Below are positions 8,072-15,067 of a stretch of DNA of 36,632 nucleotides, one piece after another. Origin of the DNA: CAZFLY01 sp964519995 (GTDB lineage Bacteria > Planctomycetota > Phycisphaerae > Sedimentisphaerales > Anaerobacaceae). The stretch lies in contig CAZFLY010000026.1 in the NCBI GenBank assembly GCA_964519995.1, positions 1 through 36,632 on the forward strand, written 5' to 3'. The translations under genes and the position numbers were made by a program. Numbering within the stretch: the first letter of the stretch is position 1; each line of letters begins with the position of its first letter. The notes under the pieces are model-generated. The model saw only the letters and a program-made list of their open reading frames with translations, was not told the origin of the DNA and searched no databases.

Positions 8072-8187
8072 CTTGGTCTCCCTCATATAATGTTTGAGCT
8101 CACCGATGCCGCGTGGCGGGATCAGAGTGCAGCCGCTGGTTTGGTTCAACAATCTATAAGGTCTGAGGCTCAACCTACGCTGCTGCA

Positions 8188-8514
8188 TTAGTCATCGTGG
8201 TCATAGTGATTGTTATCATCCTCTTCTTCTTGTTCCACATCGAGGACCTTGCCGTCAGCGGTAACTTCGATCTCATACTCTATTCCATTTGCCATACCCT
8301 CCAACTCGTATACAGTAATTCCCTCTTGTTCTTCTATCTCGGCTTCCGTCAGGATTATACCTTTGACTGCGCTTTGTGCGGCCTCCACTGCCTCGGTAGG
8401 CACCTGCGAAATAGGAATCTTTTTCTCATCCTTATCTTTAAACGCTGATTCAATGGATGCACATCCCAGAATGCAAGTCAAGACCAAACATATTAAAAGG
8501 TTCAACAATCTCAT
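8188..8514 (-). CDS. Small lipoprotein with a PepSY-like domain
   Basis: The 108-residue product has a lipoprotein-type leader (LLICLVLTCILGCAS) with the lipid-modified cysteine at about residue 18. A short linker leads to a PepSY-like unit at about 40-95: QVPTEAVEAAQSAVKGIILT, then EAEIEEQEGITVYELEG, then GIEYEIEVTADGKVLDVE. Proteins of this type resemble inhibitor or chaperone-like PepSY domains and sit in the periplasm or on the outer membrane. The C-terminus is an acidic run with His (EEEDDNNHYDHDD), which could bind divalent metal. The leader and domain pattern are visible in the sequence; the function is unknown. Confidence 0.65.
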   Translation of the reverse strand: MRLLNLLICLVLTCILGCASIESAFKDKDEKKIPISQVPTEAVEAAQSAVKGIILTEAEIEEQEGITVYELEGMANGIEYEIEVTADGKVLDVEQEEEDDNNHYDHDD

Positions 8515-8724
8515 AGTGAATCTCCCTTCTGTTAAATCGAGATTGGCAGCCTATAGCGCCACCATACAGTTTTATCATTTTGTAAAGGCCACTTCTGCGG
8601 GTGATATCATTATCGGAATTGTCGGGAAAGGCAAGGGAAGATCAGTCGCTTGCGGTTCTTGACTCGTGGCTTGTATCTCGTATTGCGTACGAATGATCAT
8701 GCGTGCGATGTATGCCCAACAAGG

Positions 8725-10200
8725 CTAATACTTCTTCCTGAATCTGGCGGTGGGAATTTTAAGCAGCTTGCGGTACTTTGCGACCGTTCTTCGGGCGATG
8801 TTTATGATGCCGCTCTCAGCCAGTTTCTCGCGTATCTGGTCGTCGTTCAAAGGTTTACTTTTATTCTCCGCGTCAATAATCTCTCGCAGCTTGACCCGTA
8901 TTGCCTCCCAGCTATGTGCTTGGCCGTTGGCGTCCTCCATGCCGCCGCTAAAAAATTTTCGCAGGGGCAGTATCCCCCACGGGGACTGTATATATTTGCC
9001 TGCGACTGCCCGTGAAACAGTAGCCAGATGGACTCCGACTTCGTCGGCTACTTTCGACATCGGAAGCGGGCGTAGATATAAGGAACCTTTTTCAAAAAAG
9101 TCGTGTTGATGTTTTACAACCGACTTGGCTACCTTAAGCAGGGTATTTTTCCGTTGTTCTATTGCATCTATAATCCAGCGACCGGCCTGGATATTTTCCT
9201 GCAGAAACTTTCGAGTCTTTTCACTGACGGTTGTATCTTTTGCCAATGTTGTGTAATAGTTACTTATCTTCAGGTTCGGGACGCTAAAGTCGGTCAAACG
9301 TACGTAATACTCACCCGAATTGTTTGATGCTTCCACTATCACATCAGGTGTAATGGGGTGGTTATCATCTCGTCCGATCTGCAAACCTGGTGATGTGTCA
9401 AGTTTGCTCAGTCGTTTAATAGCCTGATTGATTCTGTCTACATTGCAGTTCATCTGTTTCGCGATCTCGGGCAAACGATTCTCGAGTAGTTCGTTCATGT
9501 TGTCTGCTACCAGTCGATATTCGAAGCTCATATCTTCGACGTTTTGTTCCAACTGAATCAGCAGACACTCCCTAAGGTCACGTGCGCCGACACCTACAGG
9601 CTCCAACTTTTGTACAAGTGAAATCGCCTCTTTCAAATCTTCAACAGTGAAATCTCCCTTATCTTTGTTATGCAATTGCTCCAATCTTACGGTCAGATAG
9701 CCTCTGTCGTCTATATAGTCGATGATTGTGCTGCCGGCCTTTTTAACCGCTTCACTTGCCTCAACAAGGCGCCATTGTTCGCTAAGATGTTCATGAAGTG
9801 ACTTTGGTAGTGCAGCGGTGTTTTTTATGGCCTCGAGTTTTCTGTCGGGTTCATCAGCCTGGCTGCGTGTCCGGAATGGGGCTGCCTGCTCTATGTGCTC
9901 TCTGAAGTCATCCTGAAGACTTTCCAGTCGTTCAAAGTCGTCAAGCTTGTTGTTGTCTGTATTGACGACAAGGTCTTTTTCACCAATGTCTTCATCCTGA
10001 GACTCCTGCTCGGCAGATGTGATTTCTTCTTCCTCTGCCGGTTCTTCAATCTCCAGCACAGGATTGTTATTAAGTTCCTGTTCTATCCTTTCCTGAAGAG
10101 CGAGGATTGGAAGCTGAAGAATTTCCATCGACTGAATCATATGCGGAGCGAGCTTCATTCGTTGCTCCATCCGCATCTGTCCTGTCATCTCCAGCTTCAT
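8725..10200 (-). CDS. rpoN: RNA polymerase sigma-54 factor
   Basis: The 491-residue protein has all sigma-54 regions. Region I is the Gln/Leu-rich activator-contact segment (MKLAPHMIQSMEILQLPILAL, about 16-36). Region II is acidic (EEPAEEEEITSAEQ). Region III carries core-binding and DNA-binding parts, with a helix-turn-helix at SKVADEVGVHLATVSRAV and the RpoN box ARRTVAKYR near the C-terminus. It directs core polymerase to -24/-12 promoters and needs an AAA+ activator, none of which is encoded here. Length matches the family (450-500). A Shine-Dalgarno AAGGTG precedes the ATG at 10200. It is transcribed after recR with a 121-nt spacer and may have its own promoter. Confidence 0.95.
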   Translation of the reverse strand: MKLEMTGQMRMEQRMKLAPHMIQSMEILQLPILALQERIEQELNNNPVLEIEEPAEEEEITSAEQESQDEDIGEKDLVVNTDNNKLDDFERLESLQDDFREHIEQAAPFRTRSQADEPDRKLEAIKNTAALPKSLHEHLSEQWRLVEASEAVKKAGSTIIDYIDDRGYLTVRLEQLHNKDKGDFTVEDLKEAISLVQKLEPVGVGARDLRECLLIQLEQNVEDMSFEYRLVADNMNELLENRLPEIAKQMNCNVDRINQAIKRLSKLDTSPGLQIGRDDNHPITPDVIVEASNNSGEYYVRLTDFSVPNLKISNYYTTLAKDTTVSEKTRKFLQENIQAGRWIIDAIEQRKNTLLKVAKSVVKHQHDFFEKGSLYLRPLPMSKVADEVGVHLATVSRAVAGKYIQSPWGILPLRKFFSGGMEDANGQAHSWEAIRVKLREIIDAENKSKPLNDDQIREKLAESGIINIARRTVAKYRKLLKIPTARFRKKY

Positions 10201-10321
10201 AGTTGCACCTTAAAGAGTCTAATGTTGCGACCGCTCACTCCTATCTACATATCATAGCCGTTCAGGAGATTTCGTCAATACTTCAATACTAATTGAGCAA
10301 CTTTACAATCGAAAAAACTGA

Positions 10322-10927
10322 TTACTCGAGTTCTTGTCTGCCCAGTATAGCATCTGTGAGCATTTTATCGTTTGCGTATTCAATAGTGCTACCTGTTGGG
10401 AGTCCTCTTGCAAGGCGAGTAATTTTCACTTCCATTGTTCTTAGCAACGAGCTTATATATAGCGATGTGCCGTCGCCTGCCATATTAGGATTGGTTGCCA
10501 TTATTACTTCTTTCACATTGGCTCGGCGTACTCGCTCAATTAGCTTGTCGATAGTCAAATGATCCGGCTCGATTCCCTCAAGCGGTGCAATGTGTCCACC
10601 GAGGACGTGGTAGACCCACTTGCAAGCACCCGTCTTTTCCAGTGCTATCACATCTTTGGGCTGTTCCACGACACAAATAGTTCTCTTGTCGCGGCGTGGA
10701 TCACTGCAAATCTGACAGACTTCCTCTTCTGTCAGATTACAGCAAATCTTACATCGTCTTATTTTAGTTTTAATGTCTTTTATCGCCTCTGCCAAGCGTA
10801 TCGCCTCCTTTGGTTCAGCCTTGAGAATATGAAATGCCAGCCGCTCAGCCGTCTTCGGTCCAACGCCCGGCAACTTGCCAAACTCCTCGATAAGCTTGTT
10901 CAAAGTTCCAGTATAAACGCCACTCAT
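10322..10927 (-). CDS. recR: Recombination mediator protein RecR
   Basis: The 201-residue length is standard. In order it has a helix-hairpin-helix (LIEEFGKLPGVGPKTAERLA), a four-cysteine zinc finger (CKICCNLTEEEVCQIC), and a Toprim domain beginning ICVVEQPKDVIALEKTG and including ATNPNMAGDGTSLYI. The C-terminal RLARGLPTGSTIEYAND is the family signature. RecR acts with RecF/RecO to load RecA at gapped DNA. AGGAG lies 9 nt before the ATG. In many bacteria recR follows dnaX and ybaB; here dnaX lies about 1.6 kb upstream on the same strand, and the space holds a REP/RAYT unit and a hypothetical gene. Confidence 0.95.
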   Translation of the reverse strand: MSGVYTGTLNKLIEEFGKLPGVGPKTAERLAFHILKAEPKEAIRLAEAIKDIKTKIRRCKICCNLTEEEVCQICSDPRRDKRTICVVEQPKDVIALEKTGACKWVYHVLGGHIAPLEGIEPDHLTIDKLIERVRRANVKEVIMATNPNMAGDGTSLYISSLLRTMEVKITRLARGLPTGSTIEYANDKMLTDAILGRQELE

Positions 10928-10950
10928 GGTTTTTCACTCCTGTGTATCAG

Positions 10951-11007
10951 GCCATCCCCAAGCTGCGCCCTTCGATTCCTCTCAGGGTTAGCTTGAGGCT
11001 GCCACCC
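10951..11007 (+). repeat. REP-like palindromic repeat, copy A
   Basis: It begins GCCATCCCCAAGCTG and ends AGCTTGAGGCTGCCACCC. The arms pair imperfectly (CCCCAAGCT with AGCTTGAGG). It shares both ends with copies B (11840-11876) and C (12453-12485). Copy A is longer inside than the others and has the same orientation as C. It lies directly upstream of recR. Confidence 0.7.
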
Positions 11008-11032
11008 ATCAAATAATCTGTTCGCATTTCGG

Positions 11033-11791
11033 CTATCTGTATCTCGTGCCCGGCAGCCAGGGGAATCTTAACTCTTCCAAATCGCTATCTTTCAATTCCA
11101 AAAAGTCGGCTAATAACTGTCTCATCTTATCCGCCATCTCCCCAAACTCTTTACAGGTGATCAATCGACACAAGGCTCTAGTAAATCTCTGTAGCAGCCC
11201 AGTAATTCGCTGATTTGCTAAAGACATGACTTTGGAGTTTTTGTCCTCAGGTGTTTTACAGTCATTAAAATTACACGTTCTGCATGCTTCTTTAATCAGG
11301 TTGTTACGATAGCCTTCAAATGCTTCTACAGGGTCCTGTTCAGTACAGCTCGCATTCACCAGCACGTTTAAGTTGTGATACCTCCCTTGGTCACCATATT
11401 TGGAGAATATCTGCAACATTTCCTTTAGTCGATTCGCTTTTGCAAAATTCAGAAACGACAAGTCTTCTGTTTCCTCTCCGTTTCTATTGTATTGCGCACA
11501 CTCGCCAATCGTCAGGAATTCAGTGAGTAAAAAGCATATGTCATGGGTTTTCCATTTCTTATTATGGTACTCCGTATCGTTGGGGAATCGGCCCTTTGTT
11601 TTAAAGAAATCTAGGAGGATTATCAGTTTCAACATTCTTTCAATTCCATTAGATAGCAGCATAAGCGGCAAATGTTCAGCATTCTCGATTCGGTTCAGTG
11701 AAAAAAGTCCGAACTCAATCAGATACACCGCCAGATATGCTTCCTCAGCTAACTCCAGTTCGTTATCAACATTACTTGAGTTAATCATCAA
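11033..11791 (-). CDS. Hypothetical helical protein in the recR-dnaX interval, possibly HEPN-like
   Basis: This is a 252-residue, mostly helical, soluble protein that I do not recognise. Visible features are EEAYLAVYLIEFGLF (16-30), SNGIERMLKLIILLDFF (47-63), KKWKTHDICFLLTEFL (78-93) and GDQGRYHNLNVLV (132-144). The pattern of a Glu/Lys helix pair, then a Lys-Thr-His motif, then a short R-x-H element is reminiscent of HEPN-type proteins, but this is a weak resemblance. A cysteine group follows (CRTCNFNDC, about 171-179) that could bind metal. No strong Shine-Dalgarno precedes the start. The gene is bracketed by REP-like copies A and B and lies beside a RAYT gene, which suggests arrival with, or by, that element. 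It occupies the place where ybaB is normally found. Confidence 0.55.
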   Translation of the reverse strand: MMINSSNVDNELELAEEAYLAVYLIEFGLFSLNRIENAEHLPLMLLSNGIERMLKLIILLDFFKTKGRFPNDTEYHNKKWKTHDICFLLTEFLTIGECAQYNRNGEETEDLSFLNFAKANRLKEMLQIFSKYGDQGRYHNLNVLVNASCTEQDPVEAFEGYRNNLIKEACRTCNFNDCKTPEDKNSKVMSLANQRITGLLQRFTRALCRLITCKEFGEMADKMRQLLADFLELKDSDLEELRFPWLPGTRYR

Positions 11792-11813
11792 TCTGATCTC
11801 TAAGGCTCAAGCT

Positions 11814-11828
11814 GCGTTCAGTGAACGC
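11814..11828. repeat. Perfect 7-bp palindrome upstream of the hypothetical gene
   Basis: GCGTTCA-G-TGAACGC lies 23 nt upstream of the ATG at 11791. It could be an operator for the hypothetical gene or part of the neighbouring REP-like unit, which starts 12 nt further on. Confidence 0.45.
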
Positions 11829-11839
11829 TGAAGAGCACT

Positions 11840-11876
11840 GGGTGGCAGCCTCAAAGCTGAAGGCTTTGGGGATGGC
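11840..11876 (-). repeat. REP-like palindromic repeat, copy B
   Basis: On the plus strand it reads GGGTGGCAGCCTCAAAGC, a short loop, then GGCTTTGGGGATGGC, the reverse of copies A and C. Its arms pair as CCTCAAAGC with GCTTTGGGG. It ends exactly at the base before the RAYT stop codon. Confidence 0.7.
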
Positions 11877-12443
11877 TTAGGCCACTGGAAAGCTGTCAAA
11901 ATCTATTGGAATTGGGCCTTGCCTGATATTCTGCCAATCAGCCGCACTGGAATAATGCCACTGATCCGCGCTCTCAACAAGGCCCTTACGTACCGGATTA
12001 CTGTGAATGTAGTGTACCAAATCAATGATGGTCTTAACCTTTGTTATATTCCGATCATAGCCACCGCCTTTCTGCCAGAAATGATACGGCCTATGGGACT
12101 GATCCGTTGCCAGATATTTTAGACCATCAGGATTGTCGTTCTTAAGAGAGTTTATTACTTTGCGGGATACTGGTTGCTTGATCGAAAGTAGAATATCGGA
12201 AATTAGGTATTTTGGCTTTGTTGGGCATAGCAATACGTGCACGTGATTCGGCATAAAAATATAAGACCATAAGTCGAATTGATGCTTTTCCCGGCTGGAT
12301 ATTATGGAATCAACCAAGTACTGACAAATCCTCTCGCTGGAGAGAAAAGGGCGATTTTGGTAGCAGCTAAATGTTAGCTCGCGCGCATGCCCTACGAGAT
12401 TATAACGATGACAACGCTTTGTATATACTTCACCATTTAGCAT
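11877..12443 (-). CDS. REP-associated tyrosine transposase (RAYT, Y1_Tnp/TnpA_REP family)
   Basis: The 188-residue protein is a single-domain Y1 HUH endonuclease. It has CHRYNLVGHARELTFSCYQN near the N-terminus, the HUH motif in WSYIFMPNHVHVLLCP (metal-binding HVH), and the late region HFWQKGGGYDRNI followed by YIHSNPVRKGLVE. The catalytic tyrosine is probably within the GGGYDRN helix. RAYTs nick single-stranded REP hairpins and are thought to spread REP sequences without being mobile themselves in most hosts. The protein has about the expected length and no internal stop, so it looks intact. The flanking repeats B and C are its likely substrates. Confidence 0.85.
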   Translation of the reverse strand: MLNGEVYTKRCHRYNLVGHARELTFSCYQNRPFLSSERICQYLVDSIISSREKHQFDLWSYIFMPNHVHVLLCPTKPKYLISDILLSIKQPVSRKVINSLKNDNPDGLKYLATDQSHRPYHFWQKGGGYDRNITKVKTIIDLVHYIHSNPVRKGLVESADQWHYSSAADWQNIRQGPIPIDFDSFPVA

Positions 12444-12452
12444 GAGTAATCC

Positions 12453-12485
12453 ACCATCCCCAAGCTTCGTTTGAGGCTGCCACTC
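12453..12485 (+). repeat. REP-like palindromic repeat, copy C
   Basis: It reads ACCATCCCCAAGC, TTCG, then TTTGAGGCTGCCACTC. The hairpin pairs CCCCAA with TTGAGG around a TTCG-type loop. It starts 10 nt upstream of the RAYT ATG and has the same orientation as copy A. Confidence 0.7.
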
Positions 12486-12521
12486 TTTAGGCGTTGGTTG
12501 ATTGAATCAAATAATCAATCA

Positions 12522-14222
12522 TCAGTAATCAATTACTCGGTCTTCTTCGATACCGGTAATTGTTGCGTCCAGGCCCATTAGGACCGTTTTTACTGCAGGG
12601 TCGTTGATTATTTCGTTTGACCTTTGTGCCGGGCGCTTCGGTGGTTCTGCTTCAGCAGCAAATTGATCCCGGCTGGCAATCTCGAATCTAATACTTACAT
12701 CCTTGCCAAAGTACTCGCTGAAAGCGGCGGCAATTTGCTTGGCTCGCCCATCACTTTCGCACATTTGTTTCTGCATTTTTGCCGATATTGGAAATTCAAT
12801 CGTTAACATTTCATTGTCAAACCGCCCAGATGTCGCAGCAACTAACAGTCCCGCCGTACCTGGCCCAAGTCGAGAACCGACAGTTGCTAAGATTTCCTGC
12901 CAGTGGTCTCTGATGTATTTAATATCTTTCGAAGCTGATGCTTGTGGTTGTAGGTTGTTTGTGATATGTGGTTCTTCGTTCGCTCGTTGTAGGTCCTTAT
13001 GTTGTGTTTTTATGCTTTCAGTTGCTTGTATCCTTGTGGGTATTTTACCTTTTGGACTTACTACTTGCTTTTTTTTTATGCCTGGGGCGTCCTGCAATCT
13101 GGACAGAATTTGGTCGACGTTCATGAAATGCTCAGCCATTGCAAATCTCAGAAGCGAAGCTTCCAGAAGTGCTCTGGGACTATCGCTGTTTTTGATTGAC
13201 CAGCGCAGTCTTTCAAGAGCGGTTATATTGTAAATGAGAGCAGCGGCATCGAACTTGTCTGCTAATTCGCTGGCTCGTTTTCGCTGTTCAGTGGTCAAAA
13301 CCAGAAGTTCGCTTTCGGCCCCGGCTGATTTTGCCACCAGCAGATCCCTCATATAATCGATTAACCAATTAGCTATTTGAACATCACTAATTCCGCTGCT
13401 GATTAGTTCTTCTGCCGCAGTTAAAGTCCCAGCAGCGTCACTATCACCGATCTTTTCGATTAGTTGATACATCTTCTCGCTGTTCGGCTGGCCCAAAAAC
13501 TCTTCAAGCAATTCAGTTGTCAGCGGTTCGACGCCGGTACTTATGAGTCTATCCAGCAGGCTCAACGCATCTCTCATTGAGCCGTTCGCCATTTTCGCCA
13601 ATGGCAGCACTAAATCCTCTTCATATTTTATCTTTTCCTGTTTGAGTATTGATTTTAGCTGCACTGCGATAAGCTTGGGACTTATATTAGCAAAATCGAA
13701 TCTCTGACACCTGGATTGGATCGTCGCTATGACCTTGTTCGGCTCAGTTGTTGCGAAAATAAATTTGATATGACTGGGTGGCTCTTCCAGGATTTTCAGC
13801 AGGGCATTAAATGCTGAAACCGTGAGCATATGGACTTCATCGATGATATAGATTTTGTATCTGCTGCGTGCTGGGCGGAAGAGAGCGTTTTCCCGCAGGT
13901 CGCGGATTTCATCAACTCTGTTATTCGAGGCACCATCTATTTCGATGACATCGATATCTTCGCCGATATTTATCGCTACACAGCTCTCGCACTTGCAGCA
14001 TGGCTCAGTAGTTGGTTCATTGGTTGAAAGGCAGTTAAGTGCCTTTGCCAGCACGCGCGCCATTGTCGTCTTGCCGATGCCTCGTGTGCCGGTAAAAAGA
14101 TATGCGTGAGCAACTCTGCCGGTTTTTATTGCATTTTTGAGCGTCTTTCCGATCGGGTCTTGACCGACTACGTCATCGAACGTCTGCGACCTATATTTTC
14201 TTGCTAATACGGTATAAGACAT
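12522..14222 (-). CDS. dnaX: DNA polymerase III subunits gamma/tau
   Basis: The 566-residue clamp-loader ATPase has Walker A GTRGIGKT (45-52), zinc-binding cysteines C64, C75, C78 and C81 (TEPCCKCESC), Walker B IIDEVH (126-131), and the SRC motif QSRCQRF (169-175). Lid and collar helices follow, with a poorly conserved tau-like C-terminus from about residue 370. It loads the sliding clamp in the replisome. The length fits a gamma/tau protein. I saw no clear slippery heptamer for making a short gamma form. There is no strong Shine-Dalgarno before the ATG at 14222; an inverted repeat and a four-helix-bundle gene lie directly upstream, between dnaX and the SRP RNA gene. Confidence 0.95.
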   Translation of the reverse strand: MSYTVLARKYRSQTFDDVVGQDPIGKTLKNAIKTGRVAHAYLFTGTRGIGKTTMARVLAKALNCLSTNEPTTEPCCKCESCVAINIGEDIDVIEIDGASNNRVDEIRDLRENALFRPARSRYKIYIIDEVHMLTVSAFNALLKILEEPPSHIKFIFATTEPNKVIATIQSRCQRFDFANISPKLIAVQLKSILKQEKIKYEEDLVLPLAKMANGSMRDALSLLDRLISTGVEPLTTELLEEFLGQPNSEKMYQLIEKIGDSDAAGTLTAAEELISSGISDVQIANWLIDYMRDLLVAKSAGAESELLVLTTEQRKRASELADKFDAAALIYNITALERLRWSIKNSDSPRALLEASLLRFAMAEHFMNVDQILSRLQDAPGIKKKQVVSPKGKIPTRIQATESIKTQHKDLQRANEEPHITNNLQPQASASKDIKYIRDHWQEILATVGSRLGPGTAGLLVAATSGRFDNEMLTIEFPISAKMQKQMCESDGRAKQIAAAFSEYFGKDVSIRFEIASRDQFAAEAEPPKRPAQRSNEIINDPAVKTVLMGLDATITGIEEDRVIDY

Positions 14223-14236
14223 TTTGCAATGGTTAC

Positions 14237-14256
14237 TGATTATTGATAAATGATTA
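14237..14256 (+). repeat. AT-rich inverted repeat, left arm (four-helix-bundle unit)
   Basis: TGATTATTGATAAATGATTA. Its last 13 nt (14244-14256) are the exact reverse complement of 14662-14674. The repeat supplies the stop codon of the four-helix gene and lies 15 nt from the dnaX start. Confidence 0.6.
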
Positions 14257-14661
14257 TTTTATACAACATTCATTTTCCGTTACAAATTCCTGGTTTCTAT
14301 CCTTTGCGGTCTTCCTGGAAGTCACAAAAATAAATACAAGCTCCTTGCCTTCTTCCAATAAATTGACAACTCTATCTCTATCAAGTAGTTTCTCTTCGAT
14401 TATGAACTCCATCCAGAAGCAAGATTCCTCGGTTTCTTCTGTAACGATGCTCAACTTGGATACGAAGTCTGCCTTTGATTGAGCAACACATACACTACGA
14501 TAATTAGCAGCGACAGAAGTTGAGCATCTGATCAACTGTCTTCTGATATGATTACCCAAGTCGTTTTTGGGTAAAGCCAAACTCAGCTTAACACAATGGT
14601 GTGCAAATGCCTTAGTGCGTATTTTAAGGTCTTTTTCTCTCATCTGTGACATCAAATTCAT
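14254..14661 (-). CDS. Four-helix-bundle protein (S23/23S rRNA intervening-sequence protein family)
   Basis: This 135-residue protein matches the four-helix-bundle S23/Avd-like family in its hallmark segments: TKAFAHHCVKLSLALPKND, then HIRRQLIRCSTSVAANYRS, AQSKADFVSKLSIVTEETEE and SCFWMEFIIEEKLLD. Members were first found as ORFs within 23S rRNA intervening sequences, and related ones assist diversity-generating retroelements. Most are scattered singletons of unknown role. Here it lies between ffs and dnaX, and its start and stop codons fall at the inner edges of an inverted AT-rich repeat, so it looks like an inserted unit. ATGs at 14661, 14652 and 14643 are all possible starts; none has a good Shine-Dalgarno. 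Confidence 0.75.
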   Translation of the reverse strand: MNLMSQMREKDLKIRTKAFAHHCVKLSLALPKNDLGNHIRRQLIRCSTSVAANYRSVCVAQSKADFVSKLSIVTEETEESCFWMEFIIEEKLLDRDRVVNLLEEGKELVFIFVTSRKTAKDRNQEFVTENECCIK

Positions 14662-14690
14662 TAATCATTTATCATTCATCAATAATCATT
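14662..14690 (-). repeat. AT-rich inverted repeat, right arm (four-helix-bundle unit)
   Basis: On the minus strand it reads AATGATTATTGATGAATGAT then AAATGATTA. It matches the left arm at 14237-14256 apart from a 7-nt insertion in the middle. It begins at the start codon of the four-helix gene and stops 8 nt before the SRP RNA end. Confidence 0.6.
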
Positions 14691-14697
14691 GAAAGAT

Positions 14698-14794
14698 GGC
14701 CGGGTTGATCCACGGCACAACCAAGCTCACGTTTATGGCTGCTCGGTTCCCCGCCTGACCAGGTTAACGGGCTCGGCCTGCATGGGACCCGGCC
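14698..14794 (-). ncRNA. ffs: Small (4.5S-type) signal recognition particle RNA
   Basis: The minus strand carries a 97-nt hairpin RNA closed by GGCCGGGT at its 5' end (14794) and ACCCGGCC at its 3' end (14698). The apical domain reads CTGGTCAGGCGGGGAACCGA followed by GCAGCC, the conserved SRP domain IV: the GGTCAGG side, a GGAA-type tetraloop and the AGCAGCC side that together bind Ffh. Size and shape fit the bacterial 4.5S class without an Alu domain. Its position just upstream of dnaX on the same strand is the usual bacterial order (ffs, dnaX, ybaB, recR). Confidence 0.9.
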
Positions 14795-14800
14795 ATAACC

Positions 14801-14820
14801 AATGATTATTGATTATTTAC
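14801..14820 (+). repeat. Third copy of the AT-rich TGATTATTGAT repeat
   Basis: AATGATTATTGATTATTTAC lies just upstream of ffs and has the same orientation as the left arm at 14237. With the copy at 14662-14690 it brackets the SRP RNA as an inverted pair. A looser relative (TAATCAATCATC) lies at the dnaX stop near 12512-12535. Confidence 0.45.
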
Positions 14821-14950
14821 TATTAATTATTAGCTTTGTTAGATTGATACAAATATAGCATGGATTGCGACAACTTTCCATAAAACATTTGTCGATTCTT
14901 CAAGTGTTTGTTCGCAATAATTTTATGTAATCTTTTTTGCCGCCGTTTAG

Positions 14951-14980
14951 CCCCCAGGTTTATCCTGGGGGTCTTTCCTG
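14951..14980 (+). terminator. Terminator-like hairpin repeat between ffs and the beta-helix gene
   Basis: CCCCCAGG, a TTTAT loop and CCTGGGGG (14951-14971) form a perfect 8-bp stem followed on the plus strand by TCTTTCCTG. It is preceded by TTTAG. The same arrangement, TTTAGCCCCC, a TTTAT core and GGGGG with pyrimidines, recurs at 26330-26360. No plus-strand gene lies upstream, so it may be a dispersed hairpin element rather than a working terminator. Confidence 0.5.
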
Positions 14981-15067
14981 TTTTGCCCTCAAGTTTAATT
15001 GGCGAAAACATCCCCAATTTTGTATAATCATTTTATGATTTTGTAGCGATATTTTAGGAGAGGAACA

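Larger units (their letters stand above)
11840..12485 (-). mobile_element. REPtron: RAYT transposase gene flanked by inverted REP-like repeats
   Basis: The unit consists of copy B, the RAYT gene (11877-12443) and copy C, with B and C in opposite orientation and each within about 10 nt of the gene ends. This is the standard arrangement for REP-associated tyrosine transposases. A third copy (A, 10951-11007) lies beyond the hypothetical gene. It could mean that A to C (about 1.5 kb) was the unit that inserted between recR and dnaX. Confidence 0.65.

Noticed and set aside
12522..13200. Programmed frameshift in dnaX producing gamma
   Set aside because: No A-rich slippery heptamer followed by a stem was convincing in the C-terminal half.
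14823..15017. 64-codon minus-strand frame upstream of ffs
   Set aside because: It spans a perfect terminator-like hairpin, has no ribosome site and has biased Lys/Asn composition typical of AT-rich non-coding DNA.
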